DNA from: Bacillota bacterium
GTDB taxonomy: Bacteria > Bacillota > Bacilli > Bacillales_B > DSM-18226
Assembly (NCBI GenBank): GCA_021821235.1
Contig: JAKACS010000130.1
Location: 1 to 7,827 of the forward strand
Length of the DNA: 7,827 bases
Reading direction: 5' to 3'
This document shows, piece after piece, positions 1 through 5,917 of the stretch; within the stretch, counting starts at the first letter, position 1; the number at the start of each line of letters is the position of its first letter. The position numbers and the translations under genes are program-made. The notes beneath the pieces are model-generated. The model was given only the letters and a program-made list of their open reading frames with translations. It was not told the DNA's origin and did no database searches.

Positions 1-1
1 C

Positions 2-415
2 TTACGAGTGATTTTTTGGAGAGAAACATTTGAAACGATTAAATTTTATTTGTTTTTAAAGAACAAAAAGCCGCATTACGCCGGGCACAATCCGCTCGCA
101 CAGTTAAGCTATTGGATTGTTCAGGGATTAGGCTCACTGATCGTGATTTTTACCGGTTTCTATATGTACTTTGAACCGCAGCAAGAATCGTTTTGGTCCA
201 AACTTTTTGCATGGGTGCCATTCATTTTTGGCGATAGCTTTTCGATTCGTTCGTGGCATCATTTAGCAGCATGGGGATTTATTCTGTTTATCGTCATCCA
301 TATTTATATGGCATGTCGTGATGATTACCTTGAACGTAATGGAGCAATATCCTCAATGTTTACAGGCTATAAACAAGAGCCAAAAAATGTAGTGGGTGGC
401 AAAGATGAAAACTAG
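2..415 (+). CDS. hyaC: [NiFe]-hydrogenase cytochrome b subunit, HyaC type (5' partial)
   Basis: This is the C-terminal part of the di-heme membrane subunit that takes electrons from a membrane-bound [NiFe] hydrogenase and reduces quinone. The reading frame is open to the window edge. A GTG at 8 could be read as a start, but the family is about 200-240 residues long and only 137 are visible, so the N-terminal half and its first two membrane helices lie upstream. Visible: a GHNPLAQL loop typical of HyaC/HydC, a hydrophobic helix encoded at about 110-172, and a second at about 254-316 reading WHHLAAW...IHIY. The first His of WHH (codon 257-259) and the His at codon 299-301 are 14 residues apart, as are the two heme-ligand histidines on the last helix of Wolinella HydC (known for the family). 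The tail is hydrophilic and ends in KDEN. Its end overlaps the protease gene by 11 nt. The assignment is confident; the group 1 subtype is inferred. Confidence 0.9.
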   Translation, partial: LRVIFWRETFETIKFYLFLKNKKPHYAGHNPLAQLSYWIVQGLGSLIVIFTGFYMYFEPQQESFWSKLFAWVPFIFGDSFSIRSWHHLAAWGFILFIVIHIYMACRDDYLERNGAISSMFTGYKQEPKNVVGGKDEN

Positions 416-881
416 CAAAATTACGATCTTAGGAATTGGCAACACCCTCTTTTCGGATGAGGGTGTTGGCATTCACGTTTTGTCTACTTTGCAAGAAGCT
501 TTAAAAGAATATAGGAATGTTGAAATGATTGAAGGTCTTACAGATGGAATGAGGCTGCTTGGACCAGTTGAAGATGCAGAGAATTTAATTATTATTGATG
601 CCATCAATGCAGGAAAGAAAGGTGGCACGATTGTTTCACTATACGGGAATGACATCCCTGCCTATTTTGGAGTTAAAATGTCTATCCATCAGCTTGGTTT
701 TCAAGAAGTATTATTGGCCGCCAAAATGCGCGATCGTTACCCCAAAAAAATTGTGATGTACGGAATGCAGCCAACATCCCTTGAACTCGGTGTTGAACTT
801 TCGGAGATAAATCGAAAGAAATTGCCAGAATTGGCACAAGCGGTACTGGATCAAGTGAAGGAATGGAGTATGGGATCATGA
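405..881 (+). CDS. hyaD: Hydrogenase large-subunit maturation endopeptidase (HyaD/HybD/HoxM family)
   Basis: This nickel-sensing protease (peptidase family M52) removes the C-terminal peptide of the hydrogenase large subunit after the NiFe site is inserted. The 158-residue product has the usual length. It opens with the family motif GIGNTLFSDEGVG. The expected metal-contacting residues are Glu19 (in DEG), Asp65 (in IIIDAI) and His95 (in SIHQLG), matching Glu16/Asp62/His93 of E. coli HybD. A GMQP motif follows at about 120-123. ATG 405 was chosen: it overlaps the cytochrome b stop by 11 nt and has GGGTGG five bases upstream. A GTG at 396, three codons earlier, is an alternative. The DGGT segment conserved in many homologues reads EGLT here (residues 43-46). 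The gene end overlaps the next gene by ATGA. A strong mRNA hairpin lies in its first codons (440-468). Confidence 0.93.
   Translation: MKTSKITILGIGNTLFSDEGVGIHVLSTLQEALKEYRNVEMIEGLTDGMRLLGPVEDAENLIIIDAINAGKKGGTIVSLYGNDIPAYFGVKMSIHQLGFQEVLLAAKMRDRYPKKIVMYGMQPTSLELGVELSEINRKKLPELAQAVLDQVKEWSMGS
440..468 (+). repeat. Perfect 10-bp inverted repeat (mRNA hairpin) in early hyaD
   Basis: CAACACCCTC at 440-449 is exactly complemented by GAGGGTGTTG at 459-468, around a 9-base loop TTTTCGGAT. The stem starts 35 nt after the hyaD start codon and is encoded by the conserved GNTLFSDEGVG stretch. No T-tract follows, so it is not an intrinsic terminator. It could slow translation or protect a processed mRNA end. 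It may also be a by-product of codon choice in a conserved motif. Confidence 0.6.
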
Positions 882-1306
882 ACCGGATCGAATTTTTTAA
901 GGAAATACGTGATGGTTTTTTTCAAACGGTAAAATCAGTATATGAACCGTTTTTTAAGGAGGATCTCGAAAAAATCGAAAGAGCTGCTGACAGAGCTTTG
1001 GGAATTAGCTGGTTTCCAATTGTGAATATGGATGAGCAGAGAGAAAATTTGGAAATGAAATTTGTTGCTGGACAACCGGTTATTCTTTTGCATCAAGAAA
1101 CGAACATGGAGGCAATAAGCGGTATTTGCCCCGAATGTTCGAATATTATTACGATTACTCCACTAGACTCAAGTGGTAAATGTTTGAATTGTGAAAAAAC
1201 ATTCAGTTTTATCACCCGTAAAGGGGAGCTGAAGCTGGAGATGTTCCCTGTAAAAAGAAAAGGCGAAACCATTTTTGTTGGAATAAAGCGCGAGCAAATT
1301 AGGTGA
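878..1306 (+). CDS. Uncharacterised hydrogenase-operon protein with a CxxC...CxxC, Rieske-like C-terminal domain
   Basis: I do not recognise a named family. The 142-residue product has no signal peptide or membrane helix, so it is probably cytoplasmic. Residues 1-40 are charged and look helical (EFFKEIRDGFFQTVKS, then EDLEKIERAADRA). Residues 44-138 follow the order of a small Rieske ferredoxin: a Trp near the start (GISWFPIV), a GQPVILLH strand, AISGICPEC (Cys84, Cys87), a 14-residue gap, CLNC (Cys102, Cys105), F-F-TRKGE, then PVKRKGETIFVGI. The Rieske His ligands are absent and four cysteines stand in their place, so a zinc ribbon or rubredoxin-like iron site is more likely than [2Fe-2S]. 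ATG 878 overlaps the hyaD stop (ATGA) with GGAG upstream at 865-868. ATG 863 is in frame but poorly spaced. Its place between hyaD and hypA suggests a role in maturation, perhaps like the rubredoxin HoxR/HupI or HoxT/HupJ of other operons; that is inference. Confidence 0.8.
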   Translation: MNRIEFFKEIRDGFFQTVKSVYEPFFKEDLEKIERAADRALGISWFPIVNMDEQRENLEMKFVAGQPVILLHQETNMEAISGICPECSNIITITPLDSSGKCLNCEKTFSFITRKGELKLEMFPVKRKGETIFVGIKREQIR

Positions 1307-1307
1307 T
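1301..1307 (+). promoter_or_regulatory. Shine-Dalgarno of hypA
   Basis: AGGTGAT at 1301-1307 matches the 3' half of the ideal anti-16S complement AGGAGGTGATC. It contains the stop codon of the preceding gene and lies 4 nt before ATG 1312. It supports ATG 1312 over the in-frame GTG at 1303, which lies inside this site and would have no ribosome binding site of its own. Confidence 0.65.
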
Positions 1308-1311
1308 TGCA

Positions 1312-1671
1312 ATGCATGAAATGGCGTTAATGGGAGATATCTTGCAAATCGTGCAAGAAGATGCAACACATAAAGGGATTGAAAAACTAAACCGGGTGGA
1401 GTTAATCGTTGGAGAGCTTGCAAATGCATTGCCTGAAGCATTACAAATGGCGTTTGCTGTTTTTAGCGAGCAAAACCCCCACCTGTTTACAGAATCAGCA
1501 GAATTAATTATCCATTTTGAGATGGCAAGGGCAAAATGTGTGATTTGCGGCGAAACATACAGACCAAACCAAAAAATCGCCTTATGTCCAAACTGCAGGA
1601 TTCCTTCCGGAAAAATTCTAACAGGGGAAACATTCCAGATCTTATCATACGAAGGGAGCAATTCAAAATGA
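1312..1671 (+). CDS. hypA: Hydrogenase nickel metallochaperone HypA
   Basis: HypA binds Ni(II) and hands it, together with the GTPase HypB, to the hydrogenase large-subunit precursor. The 119-residue product is of family length. It starts with MHEMAL; His2 (with Glu3) is the N-terminal nickel ligand, which forces the choice of ATG 1312 and excludes the in-frame GTG at 1303. The zinc domain is visible as C76-V-I-C79 and C92-P-N-C95, the standard two CxxC pairs. The segment VELIVGELANALPEAL matches the family core. The gene is 5 nt after the preceding stop and overlaps hypB by ATGA at 1668-1671, implying coupled synthesis of the two nickel-delivery partners. No key residue is missing. Confidence 0.96.
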   Translation: MHEMALMGDILQIVQEDATHKGIEKLNRVELIVGELANALPEALQMAFAVFSEQNPHLFTESAELIIHFEMARAKCVICGETYRPNQKIALCPNCRIPSGKILTGETFQILSYEGSNSK

Positions 1672-2327
1672 AAATAACGTTAAAAACAGATGTATTAACG
1701 AATAACAACAAGGCGGCAGAGTTCAACCGAAATCTTTTTGAAAGTACAAATACCCTTGTAATTAACCTAATGAGCTCCCCTGGTGCTGGAAAGACAACAT
1801 TGCTTGAAGAAACGATCCGGGCATTATCCGGAAAATACAAGATAGGGGTAATCGAAGGAGATTTGGCAACAGAGAAAGATGCCAACCGGATACGGACAAT
1901 GGGAGCTAAAGCAGTGCAAATTAATACGTATGGGGGCTGCCACCTAGATGCAAGAATGGTAGCTGCAAGTTTAGCAGATTTTGATTTAGAAGAAATTGAT
2001 TTGCTATTTGTTGAAAATGTTGGAAATCTCGTATGCCCATCTGGCTATGATTTGGGGCAGCATCATAAAGTGGCTGTCTTAAGCATACCTGAAGGAAACG
2101 ATAAAATTTCAAAATACCCGCAAATGTTTATGCGTACCGAGTTGGTATTGCTCAATAAAATGGATTTGCATCCATATTTAGATTTTAACGTAGCTGAAGC
2201 ACGTCAGGATCTTTCGGAAATCAATCCTGAATCAGTGCTAATTCCCATCTCGGCCAGAACAATGGAAGGACTTCATGAGTGGTTTTCCTGGATTGAGGGA
2301 GCATATGAAAAATGCATAAAGCAGTGA
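1668..2327 (+). CDS. hypB: Hydrogenase nickel incorporation GTPase HypB
   Basis: HypB is a SIMIBI-class GTPase whose nucleotide cycle drives nickel transfer to the hydrogenase precursor with HypA. The 219-residue product has the P-loop SSPGAGKTT (36-44), EGDLATEKDA (64-73), the G-domain metal site C91-H92 in GGCHLDA with C123 in LVCPS, and the guanine-specificity motif NKMD (163-166). The N-terminus is short. It lacks both the CxxCGC high-affinity nickel site of E. coli HypB and the His-rich tract of some rhizobial homologues, so only the G-domain site is present. ATG 1668 overlaps the hypA stop; the frame stays open 132 nt further upstream, but that part lies inside hypA and is unlikely to be used. 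GGGAG at 1653-1657 is a fair ribosome site. Its end overlaps hypF by 16 nt. Confidence 0.96.
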   Translation: MKITLKTDVLTNNNKAAEFNRNLFESTNTLVINLMSSPGAGKTTLLEETIRALSGKYKIGVIEGDLATEKDANRIRTMGAKAVQINTYGGCHLDARMVAASLADFDLEEIDLLFVENVGNLVCPSGYDLGQHHKVAVLSIPEGNDKISKYPQMFMRTELVLLNKMDLHPYLDFNVAEARQDLSEINPESVLIPISARTMEGLHEWFSWIEGAYEKCIKQ

Positions 2328-4624
2328 AAATGACGGTAAGCGGTCGGGTTCAAGGGGTTGGCTTTCGGCCACTTGTCTTTCAGCTTGCCAAGGAATTGCA
2401 TCTGAATGGTACAGTTCAAAACAATATGGATGGCGTGAAAATTTATTTGGAAGGTGATGTTGAAAAACTCCAGCGGTTTCAGGCCTTGATAGCGAATAGG
2501 GTACCGAGACTATCAAAAATCGATTCAATCGTTGTCGAAGCGGTTGTGCCACAATATAAACAGGACTTTACGATAATAGAAAGTGAGCGCAGTGGCACGT
2601 CAATGTTAGTCATTCCAATTGATTCCGCCGTTTGTGATGAATGTCTAAAAGAAATGCATGATCCGATGAATTTTCGCTACCACTATCCGTTTATCAATTG
2701 TACACAATGCGGGCCGCGTTATACGATTATCGAAGAATTGCCATATGACCGGCCGTATACAACAATGAAAAGTTTTCCGATGTGTCCGGATTGCAAGCAG
2801 GAATACGAGGATCAAGAAAATCGCCGCCATCATGCACAACCGATTGCTTGTCCAACCTGTGGACCGAAAGTTCAACTGTTGAACTCTGATGGAACAATCA
2901 TAGATGAGGATCAACCAATCATCCAAGCCATCAAACGATTAAAACAAGGGAAAATCATTGCCATTAAAGGAATTGGCGGCTATCACCTGTGCTGTGATGC
3001 ACAGAATGAACAGGCAGTCAGACTGCTGCGAGAACGGAAAAAACGGCCGCAACGGCCGCTTGCGGTAATGGTTTCATCAATTGAAGCAGTTCGCCGATTT
3101 GCTGAACTTGGTAACGAAGAGGAAAAATTGTTGCGCAGTCCTGAAGCGCCAATCGTAATTTTATCAAAAACAAAAAATAACACTTTAGCCGCCAGTGTGG
3201 CACCCGGCATGCGCACGATCGGAACGATGTTGCCATACGCCCCGCTGCATCATTTGCTGTTTGAGGATCCAAGTTTGTCCTGCCTTGTAATGACAAGTGC
3301 CAATCCTTCGGGAATGCCAATTTTATATCAGGATGACAAAGCCCAAGCCTATCTGGAAGGAATCGCTGATTATTTATTGATTCACAACCGGGAAATTTTG
3401 CATCCGCTGGATGATTCTGTTGTTCAGTTGACCGATGGGAAAGTTGATTTTCTTCGCAGGTCACGCGGGTATGTGCCAGATCCGTTTGTAACGGAATTAG
3501 ATGTTTCGGGAATTGTCGCATTTGGTGGACAGCAAAAAACGACATTCACGATCGGTAGAAACCAGCAGATTTTTGTCGGCCCCCATATTGGTGATTTGGA
3601 AAATATCGAAACAATCCAACATTTTCAACAAGAATTTGCGCATCTCTTCAAATGGATTGACACGCCGAAAAATTTGGCTGTGGTTGATGCCCATCCAGGC
3701 TATATGGTACATACAATTGCAAAAGAATATAGGTTTGCTGAAGAAATCGAAGTGCAGCATCATCACGCTCATATGGCAGCATGCATGGAAGAACACAAAA
3801 TAATCGGCAAGGCGTATGGCATTATTTTGGACGGAACTGGCTATGGGCTTGACGGAAACATATGGGGATTTGAAATCTATTATGGTGATGCAGTACAGTT
3901 TGATCGCCTCGCTCATTTACAATATACTCCACTTCCTGGAGGTGAAAAGTGCATTCTGGAACCGTGGCGCAATGCAGCTGCAATGCTAATTTCTTTACAT
4001 GGGGAAGAGGGGGCGGCTTTAGCAAACTCGATTTTTCCTGATAAAACCGATGAGATTGATATTTTGCGAAATATGATTGACCGAAAGATCAATATTATTG
4101 AAGCGGGCACTTGCGGCAGGCTGTTTGATGCGGTTAGTGCGCTTTGCGGGATAACGAAAATAGCAAGCTATGATGGCGAAGCGGCTATCCGCTTGGCAGA
4201 ACTGGCTGATATGCATCAAGAGTGGCTTCCCTATTCGTTTGCGTTCGATAATTCCAATGAGTGTCTGACGATAACGTTTTCTGCAATGTTGAAAGAAATT
4301 GCCGCCGATGTGTTAGCAGGGGTTGATGTTCGAATTATTAGCAGCAGATTCCACGAAACGGTCGTTCAAGCCATTGTAAGTGCAATAGGAATTTTGCAAG
4401 GAAAAAGTCCGAAAACAACAAAAAACATTGTTTTATCGGGTGGCAGCAATCATAATCGCTATTTGCGAAAAAGATTGGCAGAAGAATTAAACAAACGATC
4501 GCTTATCGTATTTTTTCCTGAAAAAGTGCCGTGCAATGATGGCGGGCTATCTTATGGGCAGTTAGTGGTTGCTGCAGCAAGGAGGAGAATAAATCAATGT
4601 GTGTTGGCGTACCAGGAAAAGTAG
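2312..4624 (+). CDS. hypF: Carbamoyltransferase HypF
   Basis: HypF uses carbamoyl phosphate and ATP to carbamoylate the C-terminal Cys of HypE, the first step towards the CN ligands of the NiFe site. The 770-residue product has every domain in order. Residues 1-90 are an acylphosphatase domain (GRVQGVGFRP with Arg19, Asn38). Residues 105-185 hold two zinc fingers (C108/C111 with C130/C133; C158/C161 with C180/C183). Residues 200-390 are a YrdC-like domain (AIKGIGGYHL, KKRPQRPLAVM, TSANPSG). Residues 400-770 are a Kae1/TobZ-like carbamoyltransferase domain with VGPHIGDLE, the metal-binding HHHAH at 483-487, DGTGYGLDG (507-515), CGRLFDA and LSGGSNHN. There is no frameshift or deletion. The start at 2312 overlaps hypB by 16 nt, with a GAGGGAG ribosome site at 2295-2301. 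The last nine codons overlap hypC in a different frame. Confidence 0.98.
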   Translation: MHKAVKMTVSGRVQGVGFRPLVFQLAKELHLNGTVQNNMDGVKIYLEGDVEKLQRFQALIANRVPRLSKIDSIVVEAVVPQYKQDFTIIESERSGTSMLVIPIDSAVCDECLKEMHDPMNFRYHYPFINCTQCGPRYTIIEELPYDRPYTTMKSFPMCPDCKQEYEDQENRRHHAQPIACPTCGPKVQLLNSDGTIIDEDQPIIQAIKRLKQGKIIAIKGIGGYHLCCDAQNEQAVRLLRERKKRPQRPLAVMVSSIEAVRRFAELGNEEEKLLRSPEAPIVILSKTKNNTLAASVAPGMRTIGTMLPYAPLHHLLFEDPSLSCLVMTSANPSGMPILYQDDKAQAYLEGIADYLLIHNREILHPLDDSVVQLTDGKVDFLRRSRGYVPDPFVTELDVSGIVAFGGQQKTTFTIGRNQQIFVGPHIGDLENIETIQHFQQEFAHLFKWIDTPKNLAVVDAHPGYMVHTIAKEYRFAEEIEVQHHHAHMAACMEEHKIIGKAYGIILDGTGYGLDGNIWGFEIYYGDAVQFDRLAHLQYTPLPGGEKCILEPWRNAAAMLISLHGEEGAALANSIFPDKTDEIDILRNMIDRKINIIEAGTCGRLFDAVSALCGITKIASYDGEAAIRLAELADMHQEWLPYSFAFDNSNECLTITFSAMLKEIAADVLAGVDVRIISSRFHETVVQAIVSAIGILQGKSPKTTKNIVLSGGSNHNRYLRKRLAEELNKRSLIVFFPEKVPCNDGGLSYGQLVVAAARRRINQCVLAYQEK
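4579..4587 (+). promoter_or_regulatory. Shine-Dalgarno of hypC
   Basis: AAGGAGGAG at 4579-4587 is a near-ideal ribosome binding site 9 nt before ATG 4597. It lies within the last codons of hypF (encoding ARRR), so hypC is initiated strongly while hypF is still being translated. Confidence 0.8.
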
Positions 4625-4830
4625 TTGAACGATTCGAGTATTCCGCAGTTGTAGATGTGATGGGATCGCAAACAACTGTTGGCATCATTTTTGTCCCAGA
4701 AGTACAACTGGGTGATTATGTTGTGGTTCATGCGGGGCAGGCAATGAGTATTGTGGACGAAGAATATGCGAAGCAAAGTGTGGCAGAATGGAGGAGGCTG
4801 ATTGATGCTCGAAATTCTGAACCAGTCTAA
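4597..4830 (+). CDS. hypC: Hydrogenase maturation chaperone HypC
   Basis: HypC is a small chaperone that binds HypD to build the Fe(CN)2CO group and then carries it to the large-subunit precursor. The product has 77 residues, the family size. It begins MCVGVPGKV; Cys2, exposed after Met removal, is the essential ligand residue and fixes the start. The OB-fold core has the expected GDYVVVHAGQAMSIVDE at 39-55, with conserved His45. The gene overlaps hypF by 28 nt and hypD by 26 nt, both in different frames, so three proteins of the Fe-ligand pathway are tightly coupled. Group 1 operons sometimes carry a second HypC-like chaperone (HybG or HupF type). None is seen in the window, though one could lie upstream. 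Confidence 0.96.
   Translation: MCVGVPGKVVERFEYSAVVDVMGSQTTVGIIFVPEVQLGDYVVVHAGQAMSIVDEEYAKQSVAEWRRLIDARNSEPV
4790..4797 (+). promoter_or_regulatory. Shine-Dalgarno of hypD
   Basis: GGAGGAGG at 4790-4797 lies 7 nt before ATG 4805, ideal spacing. A TTG at 4802 directly before the ATG is in frame but is only 4 nt from the site, so ATG 4805 is the better start. Confidence 0.75.
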
Positions 4831-5917
4831 TAACCCTGAACTATGCCTGCCGCTAGTTGATGCTGTCATTGCTAAAGCAAAAGAATTTCACCGCAAGTTT
4901 GGACGCAAGCCGGCATTTATGGAAGTGTGCGGTTCACACACAATGGCTCTTGCAAAAACAGGGGTGAAACAACGGTTAAAAGAAGATGTGAAGTTGATTT
5001 CGGGACCGGGCTGCCCAGTCTGTGTAACCGATCAAAAATCGATTGATGCCATGATTGCACTAGCGGATGGGGCAAACCGGATTATTTGCACATTCGGTGA
5101 TATGATGAGAGTACCAGGATCAAATCGTACACTTTTGGATGCAAAAATTGCCGGAAAGGATATCCGTGTTGTCTATTCCCCAACAGATACGATTCAGATT
5201 GCCGAGGCTAACCCTGATAAAGAAGTGATTTTTCTCGGGATTGGTTTTGAAACGACCATTCCAATTTTCACATTAATGGCAAGCGAAGCGTTACAGCGGG
5301 GAATCAGCAATTTTTCTATTTGGATGGCCACAAAACTTGTTGAGCCGGTTCTCCGCTATTTATTAGAGGCAGGAGACGTAAACCTTGATGGTTTTATCCT
5401 TCCAGGTCATGTATCCATTGTATTGGGCGAAGACTCCTATTATTACTTAGTGGATGAATATCGGATATCTGGGGTAATTACCGGTTTTGAAACAGCTGAG
5501 CTACTCTCGGGAATTTATAAACTAATTGATCTCACAATTCAAGAAAAACCGGCGATCTTGAATAACTATCGTTCCACCGTAACAAAAATAGGGAATCCGG
5601 TCATCCGCCAGTGGATGAATCAATACTTAACAGCAAGCGATGAAGCATGGAGAGGGATTGGGATGATTCCTAGAAGCGGCTTGGATTTAAAGCAAGAATA
5701 TGATCAAATCAATGCAAAAAAACGCTTCGTTATCGAAATTGGGGAAGCAAAGAAAACAAAATGCCGCTGCGGTGAAGTGATCAGGGGGCTGATTTCGCCC
5801 GATGAGTGCCCGCTGTTTGCAAAAGCATGCAGCCCAATGAAACCGGTCGGTCCATGCATGGTTTCGGCAGAAGGATCCTGTGCCGCTCATTTTCACTATA
5901 TGAGGGAGAGTTTTTAA
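4805..5917 (+). CDS. hypD: Hydrogenase Fe-S maturation scaffold HypD
   Basis: HypD holds a [4Fe-4S] cluster and, with HypC, is the platform where CN from HypE and CO are attached to iron. The 370-residue product has the family motifs: MEVCGSHTMAL (Cys42), SGPGCPVCVTD (Cys70 and Cys73), LGIGFETT (144-151) and LPGHVS (199-204). The C-terminal region is cysteine-rich, with C320, C322, C335, C342, C351 and C359, and supplies the cluster ligands. Nothing is truncated. The start at 4805 lies inside hypC (26-nt overlap), preceded by a strong ribosome site. The TAA stop shares one base with the hypE ATG (TAATG). Assignment is secure; the exact start could be the TTG one codon upstream. Confidence 0.97.
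   Translation: MLEILNQSNNPELCLPLVDAVIAKAKEFHRKFGRKPAFMEVCGSHTMALAKTGVKQRLKEDVKLISGPGCPVCVTDQKSIDAMIALADGANRIICTFGDMMRVPGSNRTLLDAKIAGKDIRVVYSPTDTIQIAEANPDKEVIFLGIGFETTIPIFTLMASEALQRGISNFSIWMATKLVEPVLRYLLEAGDVNLDGFILPGHVSIVLGEDSYYYLVDEYRISGVITGFETAELLSGIYKLIDLTIQEKPAILNNYRSTVTKIGNPVIRQWMNQYLTASDEAWRGIGMIPRSGLDLKQEYDQINAKKRFVIEIGEAKKTKCRCGEVIRGLISPDECPLFAKACSPMKPVGPCMVSAEGSCAAHFHYMRESF

Noticed and set aside
1299..1661. 120-codon minus-strand ORF opposite hypA
   Set aside because: It mirrors hypA, whose His2 and two CxxC pairs prove the plus-strand frame.
1536..1667. In-frame N-terminal extension of HypB starting at 1536
   Set aside because: It overlaps the zinc-domain codons of hypA and shows no HypB-like or metal motif. 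The ATGA overlap at 1668 is the typical coupled start.
3043..3059. Tandem AACGGCCGC repeat in hypF
   Set aside because: It encodes the family-conserved RPQRPLAV segment of the YrdC-like domain, so the repeat follows from Arg-Pro codons.
3018..3545. 175-codon minus-strand ORF inside hypF
   Set aside because: It is a shadow of the hypF YrdC-domain region, with no recognisable family, no ribosome site noted and full overlap with a well-conserved gene.
3501..3803. 100-codon plus-strand ORF in another frame of hypF
   Set aside because: Its sequence looks low-complexity and unlike any family I know, and it lies wholly within the Kae1-like domain of hypF.
5806..5916. In-frame N-terminal extension of HypE starting at 5806
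   Set aside because: It lies inside the 3' end of hypD and would place the HGDGG motif about 45 residues into the protein. ATG 5917 has a good ribosome site and gives the normal HypE N-terminus.
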